DNA of 64,000 nucleotides from Pachyseris speciosa (GCA_016490735.1 JAEMWC010000238.1:490001-554000), one strand, 5' to 3'; numbered from the stretch's first letter, positions 56,792 through 58,639 are shown. The notes: generated by a model from the letters alone, not told the origin. Translations and numbers: made by a program.

Positions 56792-57211
56792 TTAGTGACT
56801 TCCATTAAGTGAGTATAACAAAATCCAGGCCCCTTTCACTACTGACTTACGTTGCTAAGTCGGCTTTACGTGACAGTATAATCTGAATGTTGTTTCGTTT
56901 GTGAACAGACCTGATCTGGAAGAAGAAAGACAAGCATTGATTGTACAGAGTGCTGCCAATAAAAAGCAACTGAAGGAGATCGAAGACAAGATTTTAGAAA
57001 CACTCTCTTCTTCAGAGGGAAACATCCTTGAGGACGAGTCAGCCATTCAGATTTTAGATTCCTCAAAGGTGAGTAGATTGTAACCCTTTTCAGTACGGTC
57101 ATAAGTGAACACTCCTTATGCAGGCCTGAGGCATTTATTTAGGATATATGAATTGATGTGAGTCTTACTTACTTGCAGGTACTGTCCGACGAAATATCAA
57201 AGAAACAGAAG
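4261..57211 (+). CDS. DNAH12: axonemal dynein heavy chain, DNAH12-like, AAA3 to AAA5 portion (27 exons, gene extends beyond both window ends)
   Basis: Motor subunit of a single-headed inner dynein arm; uses ATP to slide doublet microtubules in cilia and flagella. Twenty-seven exons (listed separately) join in phase into 1268 codons. In order they show the AAA3 P-loop [11 protein letters not shown]3 Walker B FVDDVNMP and [11 protein letters not shown], the AAA4 glycine loop GVGGSGRQS and FLLTDTQIK, the stalk (two coiled coils around the microtubule-binding domain), and AAA5 ([30 protein letters not shown]). The clade is DNAH3/7/12. I favour DNAH12 because it lacks the EF-hand-type insert of DNAH7 between AAA3 and AAA4, and from overall similarity to DNAH12 as I remember it. 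AAA1/2 and the tail lie upstream, AAA6 and the C-terminus downstream. All introns are GT-AG except intron 4 (GC-AG). Paralogue choice within the clade is less certain than the family call. Confidence 0.9.
4570..5535. other. intron sequence, no feature recognised
   Basis: Low-complexity AT-rich intron; no coding similarity seen. Confidence 0.4.
5540..5930 (+). pseudogene. C-terminal fragment of an L1/Tx1-like LINE ORF2
   Basis: Encodes [20 protein letters not shown] then [14 protein letters not shown], the CxxC...ET..HL...C...FW zinc-knuckle-like tail of L1-type ORF2 proteins. After a frameshift near 5757 the frame resumes ([18 protein letters not shown]) with further stops. Clearly broken. 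Confidence 0.65.
6056..7065. mobile_element. piggyBac-like TTAACCC element, 1.0 kb
   Basis: Exact 11-bp inverted ends TTAACCCATTG (6056-6066) and CAATGGGTTAA (7055-7065). TTAA plus CCC...GGG is the piggyBac signature. An internal inverted repeat (cgacctaccgcc / ggcggtaggtcg) is also present. A frame at 6752-7096 shows no recognisable transposase, so I treat it as non-autonomous or decayed. Confidence 0.75.
7080..7460 (-). pseudogene. LINE reverse transcriptase fragment
   Basis: On the - strand: [20 protein letters not shown], then LPLI, a stop in place of the expected W, and [16 protein letters not shown]. This is the RT0-RT1 region of a CR1/jockey-type polymerase. The downstream end lies next to the TTAACCC element. 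Confidence 0.75.
7461..8150. other. intron sequence, no feature recognised
   Basis: No coding or repeat signal recognised. Confidence 0.35.
8158..8645 (-). repeat. tRNA-derived SINE with (TTA)n tail
   Basis: On the - strand the head shows a tRNA-like A box (TTAGCTCAGTGGTAGAGC) and B box (GGTTCAAACC) near 8640-8570, then a body shared with the SINE at 60657, ending in an ATT/TTA tract at 8158-8203. The two copies share their body across about 400 bases, defining one family. Confidence 0.8.
8765..8907 (+). pseudogene. possible LINE C-terminal scrap
   Basis: [20 protein letters not shown] resembles the R-x-W-N-x-L-P...S-L-x-x-F-K tail of jockey/CR1 ORF2. It is cut by the Penelope-like insertion at 8906. 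Confidence 0.4.
8951..9321 (-). repeat. left inverted pLTR of the Penelope-like element
   Basis: Reverse complement of 11379-11754, starting actaagtgaagc at the outer end. The hammerhead-type core on the - strand keeps CTGATGA (9046-9052) but has AAAA where the right copy has GAAA, which should abolish cleavage. Confidence 0.85.
9326..11485 (+). pseudogene. Penelope-like reverse transcriptase / GIY-YIG endonuclease, broken
   Basis: RT parts: [29 protein letters not shown] (motif A), [10 protein letters not shown] (motif B), [14 protein letters not shown] (motif C), [12 protein letters not shown]-terminal [26 protein letters not shown]. Motif C has YVDS where the catalytic YVDD is expected, so a metal-binding aspartate is lost. 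There is a frameshift near 9420, stops near 9702 and 9786, a frameshift and stop near 10455, and a MITE at 10471-10858. The order RT then GIY-YIG is diagnostic of Penelope-like elements. Confidence 0.88.
10471..10858. mobile_element. Harbinger-type MITE, 388 bp, nested in the Penelope-like ORF
   Basis: Inverted ends AGCCCCGGCTACACGTT and AACATGTAGCCGGGGCT, flanked by TTA on both sides (10468-10470, 10859-10861), the 3-bp duplication typical of PIF/Harbinger. The interior is full of degenerate AACATTGTTGG units in both orientations. Removing it restores continuous GIY-YIG upstream coding, so it inserted after the host element. Confidence 0.82.
11379..11754 (+). repeat. right pLTR of the Penelope-like element
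   Basis: Contains the last codons of the ORF and the sequence mirrored at 8951-9321. Ends cttcacttag next to the target duplication. Confidence 0.85.
11631..11690 (+). ncRNA. candidate hammerhead ribozyme in the right pLTR
   Basis: CTGATGA (11654-11660), a GAC...GTC-closed stem II and GAAA (11681-11684) form the hammerhead core. Upstream GACGT (11631-11635) can pair with ACATC after GAAA with one C-A mismatch, placing cleavage after GTT. Minimal hammerheads are known in Penelope-like terminal repeats. Function here is inferred. Confidence 0.55.
11910..11974 (+). CDS. DNAH12: DNAH12-like exon 2: AAA3
   Basis: Encodes [18 protein letters not shown] and ends after two bases of a lysine codon (donor gtaagt). 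Continues AAA3 directly after NQTQ although the intron before it is 7.4 kb and full of transposons. Confidence 0.92.
12112..12406 (+). CDS. DNAH12: DNAH12-like exon 3: AAA3 Walker B and sensor region
   Basis: Begins with the last base of the split lysine codon. Encodes FVDDVNMP (Walker B), [12 protein letters not shown] and [11 protein letters not shown], all hallmark dynein AAA3 segments. Ends in phase 0 at donor gtaagt. Confidence 0.94.
12674..12814. repeat. foldback hairpin, two ~50-bp arms
   Basis: Arm 12674-12726 (GGTTCAATTTTATCCTTGGT) is mirrored at 12764-12814 (ACCAAGGATAAAATTGAACT) around a 37-base loop. Probably a palindromic MITE. Confidence 0.8.
13008..13070 (+). CDS. DNAH12: DNAH12-like exon 4: AAA3, followed by a GC donor
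   Basis: 21 codons ([21 protein letters not shown]), phase 0. The next exon continues with VYKQAM. No GT is available at the junction: the donor reads GAG|gcaagc, a GC-AG intron. Confidence 0.88.
13071..13453 (+). other. GC-AG intron
   Basis: Between exons 4 and 5 the donor is GAG|gcaagc and the acceptor tgtttag|GTG. The protein runs GATME-VYKQAM without gap, so the junction is fixed by coding continuity. Confidence 0.85.
13454..13596 (+). CDS. DNAH12: DNAH12-like exon 5: AAA3 C-terminal part
   Basis: Encodes [19 protein letters not shown], one of the most conserved dynein heavy-chain segments. Ends with AG of an arginine codon completed by the next exon. Confidence 0.95.
13597..14712. other. 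intron sequence with an (ATT)n tract
   Basis: Holds the microsatellite at 14320-14407, preceded by aagcgctatataaataatg, which resembles a SINE tail; otherwise nothing recognised. The long poly-Leu and poly-Asn frames here are translations of the repeat. Confidence 0.5.
14320..14407. repeat. (ATT)n microsatellite
   Basis: About 29 uninterrupted trinucleotide units. Confidence 0.95.
14713..14787 (+). CDS. DNAH12: DNAH12-like exon 6: AAA3-AAA4 linker
   Basis: Encodes [20 protein letters not shown], the conserved helix after AAA3. Phase matches both neighbours; donor gtaagt. Confidence 0.93.
14858..14939 (+). CDS. DNAH12: DNAH12-like exon 7: AAA3-AAA4 linker
   Basis: Encodes [19 protein letters not shown] and ends in phase 0 after HLSSNLKT. 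At this point DNAH7 carries an EF-hand-like loop; here there is none. Intron of 12.5 kb follows. Confidence 0.9.
15255..15600 (+). pseudogene. THAP-domain relic
   Basis: Three frames give a THAP C2CH zinc finger: [33 protein letters not shown], then [20 protein letters not shown] and [15 protein letters not shown]-x-x-H in CICEKHF and the early C-x3-C fit THAP. Frameshifts and stops break it. THAP domains occur in P-element and Kolobok-type transposases and in host factors; which source is unknown. Confidence 0.6.
15595..16152 (+). other. hydrophobic 185-codon open frame, doubtful
   Basis: Open frame with Phe/Leu/Tyr-rich composition caused by AT-rich DNA. No motif recognised, no splice context. 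Probably chance. Confidence 0.12.
16400..16565. repeat. degenerate hexamer repeat, AAGCAT / AAGCGC type, both orientations
   Basis: Runs such as agcataagcatgagcacaag and its reverse-type cgcttatgctttcgcttgtg face each other within 160 bases. A G-run lies at 16308. Confidence 0.6.
17014..17700. mobile_element. TIR element, 687 bp
   Basis: Exact 20-base inverted ends TAATAATATACATGAAAAAA (17014-17033) and their reverse complement at 17681-17700. No transposase recognised inside. Confidence 0.72.
17705..17871. repeat. foldback hairpin, ~75-bp arms
   Basis: gtaatcacatgatttttctt at the left is mirrored by aaatcatgtgattac at the right; caaattgcac / gtgcaatttt flank a short GC-rich loop (tcgccctacggactcg). 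Directly abuts the TIR element at 17700. Confidence 0.8.
18230..18515. repeat. dispersed repeat R, copy 1 (partial)
   Basis: Shares tcagtcaattccagc, ttttccagc and ccatgtactac in the same order with 57420-57665. Confidence 0.45.
18513..18660 (-). repeat. LINE 3' tail (TTCAG)n plus AT-rich tract
   Basis: On the - strand, aaataaagtgttcagttcag and further TTCAG units; the same tail type as at 4125-4152. Followed by (ATAA)n/(ATA)n. Confidence 0.4.
18680..19200. other. intron sequence, no feature recognised
   Basis: Nothing recognised. Confidence 0.3.
19206..19505. repeat. tandem duplication, about 165-bp unit, two copies
   Basis: caattttctttcattataac...ggtaattatgacacagcaac recurs about 165 bases later as caattttgtttttaattata...ggtaatgatgacatagcaac, both followed by acagacagaaaatgc and tggttacacaccata. 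Confidence 0.7.
19890..21254 (-). pseudogene. zinc-finger pseudogene exon 5
   Basis: Begins [20 protein letters not shown], contains [16 protein letters not shown], then after a frameshift near 21003 [20 protein letters not shown], the C2H2 finger (20096-20926 frame), and after a frameshift near 20120 [20 protein letters not shown] to the stop at 19890. Confidence 0.65.
21682..22063 (-). pseudogene. zinc-finger pseudogene exon 4, candidate first catalytic aspartate
   Basis: Open throughout: [20 protein letters not shown] ... [40 protein letters not shown]. Ends at donor gtagga. Confidence 0.65.
22219..22480 (-). pseudogene. zinc-finger pseudogene exon 3 (with TAG)
   Basis: [17 protein letters not shown], stop, [20 protein letters not shown]. 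Carries the C-x2-H-C...C-x-H-x-H-x4-C cluster. Confidence 0.62.
22590..22701 (-). pseudogene. zinc-finger pseudogene exon 2 (with TGA)
   Basis: VCGASLKKS, stop, then [20 protein letters not shown]. Splice sites (tgttcag / gtgaga) and phase are kept. Confidence 0.6.
22828..23652 (-). pseudogene. zinc-finger pseudogene exon 1
   Basis: 275 open codons after acceptor cttccag; begins [20 protein letters not shown]. Contains [40 protein letters not shown] and [20 protein letters not shown]. Ends at donor gtatgg in phase 0. No intact start codon assigned; the true 5' end is not seen. Confidence 0.65.
23665..25885 (-). pseudogene. LINE polymerase remnant (CR1/jockey type), split by another LINE
   Basis: On the - strand: [60 protein letters not shown] (motif A), then after an interruption at 24523-25260 [20 protein letters not shown] (motif B), [15 protein letters not shown] (motif C, degraded YxDD as YTDD), and [20 protein letters not shown]. 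Many stops and frameshifts. It lies just upstream of the zinc-finger pseudogene and probably separated it from its 5' end. Confidence 0.8.
24523..25260 (+). pseudogene. second LINE, 5'-truncated, inserted antisense into the first
   Basis: Encodes [37 protein letters not shown], and [20 protein letters not shown], the C-terminal part of a CR1-like ORF2. An internal triplication of cttatcagcact occurs near 24845-24900. Ends at aataaaataaaataaaaa (25239-25258), the 3' tail. Confidence 0.72.
25886..26345. repeat. dispersed repeat R, copy 2
   Basis: Matches 57640-58105 in order: acaaaacatggtatttcaag, gactactgtccggttagcga, ttctctacaaactcttattc. Unclassified family. Confidence 0.6.
26346..27462. 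other. intron sequence, small inverted motifs only
   Basis: Near 27050-27100, gaaaaagtccttc and gaaggacttttc form a short inverted pair. Nothing else recognised. Confidence 0.35.
27463..27519 (+). CDS. DNAH12: DNAH12-like exon 8: AAA3-AAA4 linker
   Basis: 19 codons, [19 protein letters not shown], phase 0 at both ends. It directly continues exon 7 across the 12.5 kb intron. Confidence 0.92.
27605..27726 (+). CDS. DNAH12: DNAH12-like exon 9: start of AAA4
   Basis: Encodes [20 protein letters not shown] followed by [18 protein letters not shown]. Ends with AG of a split arginine codon at donor gtactg. Confidence 0.93.
28044..28236 (+). CDS. DNAH12: DNAH12-like exon 10: AAA4 P-loop
   Basis: Encodes [21 protein letters not shown] then [18 protein letters not shown] is the family-typical AAA4 nucleotide loop. 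Ends phase 0 at donor gtcagt. Confidence 0.95.
28498..28659 (+). CDS. DNAH12: DNAH12-like exon 11: AAA4 Walker B
   Basis: 54 codons with [20 protein letters not shown] and [14 protein letters not shown]. Phase 0 at both ends. The following intron holds the Ngaro element. Confidence 0.95.
28764..28804 (-). repeat. Ngaro B2 repeat
   Basis: 41 bases identical to B1 (TCTCACACACCTCTGGGAGC onward on the + strand). 186 bases separate it from A2. Confidence 0.8.
28991..29147 (-). repeat. Ngaro A2 repeat
   Basis: Direct repeat of A1; starts CTCTGAAATTTCTGTCAGTA on the + strand. A1 has a short internal duplication (gtgagaaaacatt units) that A2 lacks. Confidence 0.85.
29148..29188 (-). repeat. Ngaro B1 repeat
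   Basis: Directly abuts A2; same sequence as B2. Confidence 0.8.
29397..30440 (-). CDS. Ngaro tyrosine recombinase
   Basis: 347 codons, uninterrupted. A site-specific recombinase that integrates the circular DNA form. Catalytic features: first arginine in [16 protein letters not shown]-x-x-R in [12 protein letters not shown], the GGW of [12 protein letters not shown], and the nucleophile tyrosine in KKQLYPG. A SAM-like N-terminal core-binding domain is suggested by [20 protein letters not shown]. Third ORF of the element, antisense to the dynein gene. Complete R-H-R-Y set, so possibly functional. Start codon not certain; the second Met choice or splicing could apply. Confidence 0.88.
   Translation of the reverse strand: MFWSLTLSCYVISVTTSDTGKLDLSFLVPVDGLQHPVLHQLAKELPSVLLQDKAPKTVNTYLRAFGAWRCWAEQCHVSVLPVEPVVFSLYLVKLIQENKSVSTINSALYGVSWVQKKVGHPLVTEHPFVTQVAEAARRILARPPECKKPLTVDQVMPIMSRLEKGSLADVQVAAIFAVGFFGFLRWDDLSNLAVDDLLFADSHVALFLPKRKNDQFREGSWVFIARSEAAPCPVAVLERFLEMGSHSVGSRLFRRIQTTKRGQVLKEAPMSYSRASELVKKELQREGLDTSSYSLHSLRSGGASSAAALEIPDRLFQRQGGWKSAQAKKQLYPGIIGLFAASYKEDS
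30441..30892 (-). repeat. Ngaro intergenic region with TGCCATAACAGCAT repeats
   Basis: At least five near-identical copies of atgccataacagcat (for example near 30700, 30740, 30765, 30875) plus diverged forms, between the RT and recombinase ORFs. Irregular spacing. Confidence 0.65.
30893..33037 (-). CDS. Ngaro reverse transcriptase-RNase H
   Basis: 714 codons, uninterrupted. RT motifs in order: [29 protein letters not shown] (motif A), [15 protein letters not shown] (motif B), [10 protein letters not shown] (motif C, YLDD). RNase [50 protein letters not shown]. The frame overlaps gag by 122 bases in another frame, so expression may need frameshifting or internal initiation, for instance at the Met of [10 protein letters not shown]. 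No methyltransferase domain of the DIRS1 type seen, fitting Ngaro. Confidence 0.9.
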   Translation of the reverse strand: MNLVLVFAVFAQDTSPVTVEQLPQAMDQDNPIPLGLQQVVDLDTETEHCFDSMLDNFQDVCQLLELQDLEPVSLVRVKGRLKENIVFWKNIGASRWVLSIIENGYYLPFISLPARKSFQNHPSVVQNQEFVCQELRKLVASGAVVEVRQEDLSVVNALGVVKNARGKSRLILDLRYVNNHLRSCKFKYEGIPAASELFQKDDWVFKFDYKSGYHHLDIFAGHTTFLGCSFQLEGKLRYFKFTVLPFGLATGPYVFTKIQRTLVKHWRSKGFRIFTYLDDGAGGEQGFAEACSISESVRKDVRSSGFVANEEKSVWMPSQYVELLGFILDLKAGTFHVPPHRVDALKQLLDIIIAKDFRVSARTLSRVTGSLVSMSLAMGPVVRLWTRAIYRDICLAPCWDKPICLSSDSRSEVLFWKQNFDNSGYPIWAPSPRVEVLTYSDASGLGWGGFAVQINGKPAVGSWSEEESGRSSTFRELRAIRFVLESYREDLQGKEVCHRTDNKNAEIIMSVGSRVPDLHMEAVSVYKLCRELNIRLSVEWVSRNDNSTADELSRVEDATDYMLDPKCFHYIDQLWGPHTVDRFASIKTRQLDRYCSRYRNPGCEASNAFTVSWSQDNNWIFPPPLLIPKVLRHMSAGHEYGTVIAPEWPSAVWWPLLVDRSGTWKSFIKECLRIEPYQGIFLSGSAASSIFTSGIPSFAVLALRICFRDLVGST
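32916..33800 (-). CDS. Ngaro gag-like protein
   Basis: 294 codons. N-terminal Arg/Ser-rich part ([12 protein letters not shown]), a charged helical middle likely to form a coiled coil ([20 protein letters not shown]), and a C-terminal CCHC zinc knuckle [14 protein letters not shown]. Nucleic-acid binding particle protein of the retrotransposon. First ORF of the element; its end overlaps the RT ORF. Confidence 0.85.
   Translation of the reverse strand: MCCNMSANTTRSKSQSRAVNRLRAHNHSPEKERRSRSHSSRRSRSRSPVVAHVRDQTSRERSLNCSERRGSSQSSSDPPDWAKELLLQQKEYGKELKRLKAELASKPNKAGKHEENEPEFKFEGNKKQYQLNKKVLEKIKAAKDVGDDDLRNELLEEGEQLLIERNKHICIAEKYGWDTVECYTTDPIASDSDDEKKIKKAVKECKLLREEKRKAKLLKSKRSMPAQCGVERRVVMEKPPLSSVAGKVPTVTVTRESRTCFRCFRTGHLARDCRAATTSNGSGQSHSSGLATSS
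33844..34021 (-). repeat. Ngaro A1 repeat
   Basis: Same sequence as A2 in the same orientation, with an extra ~35 bp of duplicated gagaaaacatt near 33950-33985. Marks the 5' end of the element on the - strand. Confidence 0.85.
34115..34160. repeat. (GT)n and (AT)n microsatellite
   Basis: tgtgtgtgtgtgtgtgtgtg followed by tatatatatatta. Confidence 0.9.
34388..34588 (+). CDS. DNAH12: DNAH12-like exon 12: AAA4
   Basis: 67 codons including [20 protein letters not shown] and NCCTIDWFQ, invariant dynein AAA4 segments. Phase 0 at both ends. Confidence 0.95.
34830..34963 (+). CDS. DNAH12: DNAH12-like exon 13: AAA4 C-terminal part
   Basis: Encodes [20 protein letters not shown] and on to SARQLSER; ends with AG of a split arginine codon at donor gtaaac. 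Confidence 0.93.
35086..35185 (+). CDS. DNAH12: DNAH12-like exon 14: end of AAA4, base of stalk
   Basis: Encodes [20 protein letters not shown] then [24 protein letters not shown] is the conserved AAA4-stalk junction. Acceptor cgaag, donor gtgtgt. Confidence 0.93.
35186..36955. other. intron sequence, mostly unassigned
   Basis: A degenerate (ATAATC/CATAAT)n tract lies at about 35475-35580. A Penelope-like hammerhead-type scrap lies at 36292-36330. Nothing else recognised. Confidence 0.4.
36240..36360 (+). repeat. Penelope-like pLTR scrap with decayed hammerhead core
   Basis: CTGTTGA, GAC...GTC stem and GAAAC at 36292-36323. The core A is changed to T (CUGUUGA), so it is probably inactive. 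Confidence 0.4.
36956..37018 (+). CDS. DNAH12: DNAH12-like exon 15: stalk coiled coil 1
   Basis: 21 codons, [20 protein letters not shown] plus Q, phase 0. Start of the ascending stalk helix. Confidence 0.9.
37086..37166 (+). CDS. DNAH12: DNAH12-like exon 16: stalk coiled coil 1
   Basis: 27 codons rich in E, Q and L heptads ([20 protein letters not shown]), phase 0 at both ends. Confidence 0.9.
37493..37669 (+). CDS. DNAH12: DNAH12-like exon 17: stalk coiled coil 1, distal part
   Basis: 59 codons; ends with [20 protein letters not shown], the conserved segment just before the microtubule-binding domain. Phase 0; donor gtgcat. Confidence 0.94.
37856..38053. repeat. palindromic minisatellite of ACTGTTGGCCGACAGT type
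   Basis: About a dozen degenerate units mixing gttggccaac, gactgttggc and gccgacagt in both orientations. Each unit is nearly its own reverse complement, so the array can form many alternative hairpins. Confidence 0.75.
38060..38870. other. intron sequence, no feature recognised
   Basis: Nothing recognised. Confidence 0.3.
38888..38995. repeat. short foldback element
   Basis: aacaattatcctgcaaaatc on the left is mirrored by gcaggattaacaaggataattgtt on the right, with gaatatc / gatattc inside. Confidence 0.5.
39225..39446 (+). CDS. DNAH12: DNAH12-like exon 18: microtubule-binding domain
   Basis: 74 codons with [20 protein letters not shown] and [16 protein letters not shown], ending EYDKDNIP. 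This is the stalk tip that contacts the microtubule. The following intron is 6.4 kb and carries the satellite-bearing element. Confidence 0.95.
39546..39645. repeat. hairpin with 31-bp arms
   Basis: CTGTTCCAGGCTCTCAGATA (from 39546) and its reverse complement ending at 39645; one mismatch (GGGG versus GGGA) in 31 bases; loop of 38 bases. Confidence 0.82.
39650..40750. other. intron sequence, no feature recognised
   Basis: Nothing recognised. Confidence 0.3.
40755..41271. mobile_element. short (0.5 kb) copy of an unclassified element
   Basis: Starts like 41272 (taatgtctgcatcgcaagtg, then ccataagcctgcc) and ends like 45455-45695 (gaaatactcgaaaacacac ... gttaactaggttaaattgca). So it has both ends of the 4.4 kb neighbour but lacks the middle. 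A purine-rich AATAAT/GAAGAAG tract lies in between. Confidence 0.6.
41272..45697. mobile_element. unclassified 4.4 kb element with internal satellite
   Basis: Same left end and right end as the 0.5 kb copy that directly precedes it. Short open frames of 80-117 codons on the - strand (41247-42177, 44872-45114) match no family I know. The middle (42430-44870) is an array of ~117-bp units. It lies in intron 18, inside the coding region for the dynein microtubule-binding domain. No TIRs or TSD recognised; Helitron, LINE or a composite are all possible. Confidence 0.55.
42430..43700. repeat. satellite array, about 117-bp period
   Basis: gggatacaaacacc occurs near 42494, 42632, 42714, 42794, 42909, 43028, 43145, 43267, 43384, 43505 and 43617. 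Spacing settles at 112-122 bases after irregular 138/82/80 units at the left. Each unit also holds a form of ctagacaggacacgcaaatc and taccgctaacc. More diverged pieces continue to about 44870. Confidence 0.85.
45842..45982 (+). CDS. DNAH12: DNAH12-like exon 19: end of microtubule-binding domain
   Basis: 47 codons: [16 protein letters not shown], then [20 protein letters not shown]. Phase 0 both sides; donor gtacgt. Confidence 0.94.
46125..46295 (+). CDS. DNAH12: DNAH12-like exon 20: stalk coiled coil 2
   Basis: 57 codons starting [20 protein letters not shown]; the descending stalk helix with regular L/E/K heptads. Phase 0. Confidence 0.94.
46296..46692. other. intron sequence, no feature recognised
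   Basis: Nothing recognised. Confidence 0.3.
46693..46911 (+). CDS. DNAH12: DNAH12-like exon 21: end of stalk, start of AAA5
   Basis: 73 codons: [20 protein letters not shown] then [19 protein letters not shown]. Standard transition from the stalk to AAA5. Phase 0. Confidence 0.95.
47052..47440. repeat. large palindrome, ~170-bp arms
   Basis: gcataaccatcctatgtcga on the left matches the reverse of tcgacataggatggttatgc on the right; the arms run nearly perfectly inward to gcattttttcttac / gtaagaaaaaatgc, with about 45 bases of loop. Lies in intron 21, 88 bases upstream of exon 22. Foldback-type mobile element. Confidence 0.85.
47528..47673 (+). CDS. DNAH12: DNAH12-like exon 22: AAA5
   Basis: Encodes [19 protein letters not shown] and ends with TG of a tryptophan codon split by the intron (donor gtgagt). 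Confidence 0.95.
47770..47842 (+). CDS. DNAH12: DNAH12-like exon 23: AAA5
   Basis: Completes the tryptophan codon and encodes [20 protein letters not shown]; phase 0 end at donor gtaaga. Confidence 0.95.
47984..48125 (+). CDS. DNAH12: DNAH12-like exon 24: AAA5
   Basis: Encodes [20 protein letters not shown] and [20 protein letters not shown]; ends with one base of a glycine codon at donor gtgcgt. A 6.4 kb intron follows. Confidence 0.95.
48126..49150. other. intron sequence with a Penelope-like scrap
   Basis: On the - strand at 48327-48366, CTGGAGA, a GAC...GTC stem and AAAAC resemble a decayed hammerhead pLTR. The rest shows nothing. Confidence 0.35.
49165..51770 (+). pseudogene. 5'-truncated LINE (CR1/jockey type) with APE tail and full RT domain
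   Basis: The frame starts inside the endonuclease domain ([13 protein letters not shown], then [13 protein letters not shown], the SDH-P motif). [57 protein letters not shown] (motif A), [20 protein letters not shown] (motif B), [12 protein letters not shown] (motif C, FADD), [16 protein letters not shown]. The main frame 50099-51469 is open to its stop. Only one stop (49795) and one frameshift (near 50190) separate the pieces. 3' tail ggaaatggaaatgg at 51750-51766. Young but 5'-truncated. Confidence 0.88.
51857..52773. mobile_element. TIR element, 917 bp, carrying a RecQ-like helicase scrap
   Basis: Inverted ends of ~55 bases, with ggccaagcgaaagggagatc at the left and gatctccctttcgcttggcc at the right; each end holds a subterminal AGATCTCCC...GGGAGATCT palindrome. 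Inside lies a short RecQ-like frame. No transposase recognised. Confidence 0.72.
51959..52260 (+). pseudogene. RecQ-like helicase fragment
   Basis: From ATG at 51959: [20 protein letters not shown], then [10 protein letters not shown], a stop at 52136, and further on [20 protein letters not shown]. This matches the RecQ Walker A and motif Ia region (LPTGYGKS-LIYQ; VVSPL-x-x-LM). The glycine of GKS is serine here, so ATP binding is probably lost. Confidence 0.6.
52776..54160. other. intron sequence, unassigned
   Basis: On the - strand around 52960-53200, pieces such as [20 protein letters not shown] and [12 protein letters not shown] look like former protein coding, but no family is recognised and frames shift. 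Confidence 0.25.
54167..54345. mobile_element. Tigger/pogo (Tc1-mariner) type MITE, 179 bp
   Basis: Ends TACCGTGGAACCTCAATATA and GTTAAATCGAGGTTCCACTG-TA are inverted, bounded by TA. The interior repeats gatataacgaac several times. The CAGTGGAACCTCGATATAAC type end is common in pogo-derived MITEs. Confidence 0.82.
54558..54750 (+). CDS. DNAH12: DNAH12-like exon 25: AAA5
   Basis: Completes the glycine codon; encodes [20 protein letters not shown] and [20 protein letters not shown]. Ends with AG of a split arginine codon at donor gtttgg. Confidence 0.95.
55060..55338. mobile_element. Harbinger-type MITE, 279 bp
   Basis: AGGCCAGTGTTTCCACAGGC at the left versus reverse complement AGGCCCTTTTACACAGGC at the right, both followed by (g/a)ATTTTT(g/a)TC. 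Flanked by TAA at 55057-55059 and 55339-55341, a 3-bp duplication fitting PIF/Harbinger. Confidence 0.72.
55342..56700. other. intron sequence with one doubtful frame
   Basis: A 76-codon frame at 56162-56392 (ends [19 protein letters not shown]) may be the N-terminus of a Harbinger-like transposase, but no catalytic residues are present. Near 56460-56600, tttgaaac-rich repeats occur in both orientations. Confidence 0.25.
56719..56794. repeat. (TTTA)n microsatellite
   Basis: About 19 uninterrupted tetranucleotide units, 115 bases upstream of exon 26. Confidence 0.95.
56909..57068 (+). CDS. DNAH12: DNAH12-like exon 26: AAA5-AAA6 linker helices
   Basis: Encodes [20 protein letters not shown] and [20 protein letters not shown]. 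Phase 0 end at donor gtgagt. Confidence 0.94.
57179..57211 (+). CDS. DNAH12: DNAH12-like exon 27: last exon in window
   Basis: Eleven codons, [11 protein letters not shown], between acceptor cttgcag and donor gtaagt. I found no continuation before the window ends, so the next exon is probably more than 6.7 kb away. Confidence 0.85.
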
Positions 57212-57289
57212 GTAAGTCTAAGTTGATTCTATTTTTGATTGAGTTAATTTACAAAACCATCTTATTACTCAGCATAGTACTCTGTCATC

Positions 57290-58320
57290 AGTCATAAAGG
57301 CCGCTCTGATAGTCGGTATACTTTGTCTTATGCTGGTCAACTGATCTTTTTGTGGCTACTATAGCAACAGTACCACATTGCTATCAAGTCCGTGTTCACG
57401 GACATGCGCTATATGATGTTCAGTCAATTCCAGCGTTTCTTTGTGAGGTATGTTTCATTTCAATAGATGATTTCCAAAATTTTCCAGCAGAATGACAATC
57501 AAAGAGTATATGATTTTGTTTGACAGCTACAATGGGCTGTGAGCTGAGGGCTTCATACAGCATGCAAGTGTTATCAGTCGAGTTTGAGAGGTTTTCCAGC
57601 AGAAGAGTACTCTCTGAAACAAAGTGTTTGTCTGATGTCCATGACAATCAAACCAGCCATGTACTACAAGGTCTGGCCCAACAAAATGTTTTCCGAGAAA
57701 CAAAACATGTTATTTCAAGGGTCAAAGGAGCCAATTGTTTCCCCCCAAAGTTGTGATACCTGCGCAAACGTAAACAACTGCGAGGATCATTCTTCGTTTA
57801 ATTCTATTGGAAACTTTCTGGAATAGCAAATGAGCCTCAGAATCAGCGAGAATTCTTTTCTCAGGACAAAATAAGAATAGCATAAAGAATACAGAGATAT
57901 GAAGGTAATTTGCACAAAGCAATTTTTATTCAAAAATGCAAAACGGATTAAAAGACTATTGTCCGGTTAGTGAGAAGTTGTGTTGAATAAACTCCACTAG
58001 AAGAGTAAATTCACTGTTTAAGCTTATTATTTATATTGATGCTTTTGATTCTCTACAGCTCTTATTTGCATTTCTTTGCAACAGATGAATGTTGTACTAA
58101 CTGAGCGAGGATTCCAATAAAATCTCTGATCAGATAAGGGCTGTGTTTGCAAACAGCATTCGTATGGATACTATTAAAACTACTACAAGCATACGTAAAT
58201 GAAGCCTTCTCGAATTCCAGCAAATGAACCTGAAAATCGGCGAGAATACTCTCCTGAGGACAAAAAAAGAGTAGCAAAATTTCGAATAAACATCTCTGAT
58301 GCAAACAGCTTACCTTGCGT
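57290..58320. repeat. dispersed repeat R, copy 3 (longest)
   Basis: Combines the segments seen in copy 1 (tcagtcaattccagc, ccatgtactaca) and copy 2 (acaaaacatgttatttcaag, gactattgtccggttagtga). So copies 1 and 2 are left and right parts of one element about 1 kb long. No coding recognised. Confidence 0.6.
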
Positions 58321-58639
58321 GACTCAAGTGACTCAGCTTAATTTAAGAACTGAATAACAACTGACAAACGTTTCGTATCCCTTTCTCATGAAAATGAAAA
58401 AGCTTCAGCAGTAGCCACATGCAGTCCTTGACTGTCTACTTTTAAAGTTTACAGTGTTAATACTAGAGAAAGAACCTTTATTGTTGACGGGTTGCTCCTC
58501 AGGTTGCATTTGCTACAGCTTATTAGAAACAGTGTAGGTTCTTGGCTAGTTTCTTGTAACAAACATGTGACTTGAATTGTTGTCTGCACCAAGACATAAT
58601 GCATTACTTGGGTCAAATCAATGAATACATGCTCTATTG

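Noticed and set aside
57365..57447. Exon-like segment (IAIKSVFTDMRYMMF) with a donor-like gtatgt after exon 27
   Set aside because: Not dynein sequence for this position, and it lies in dispersed repeat R that also occurs near 18280.
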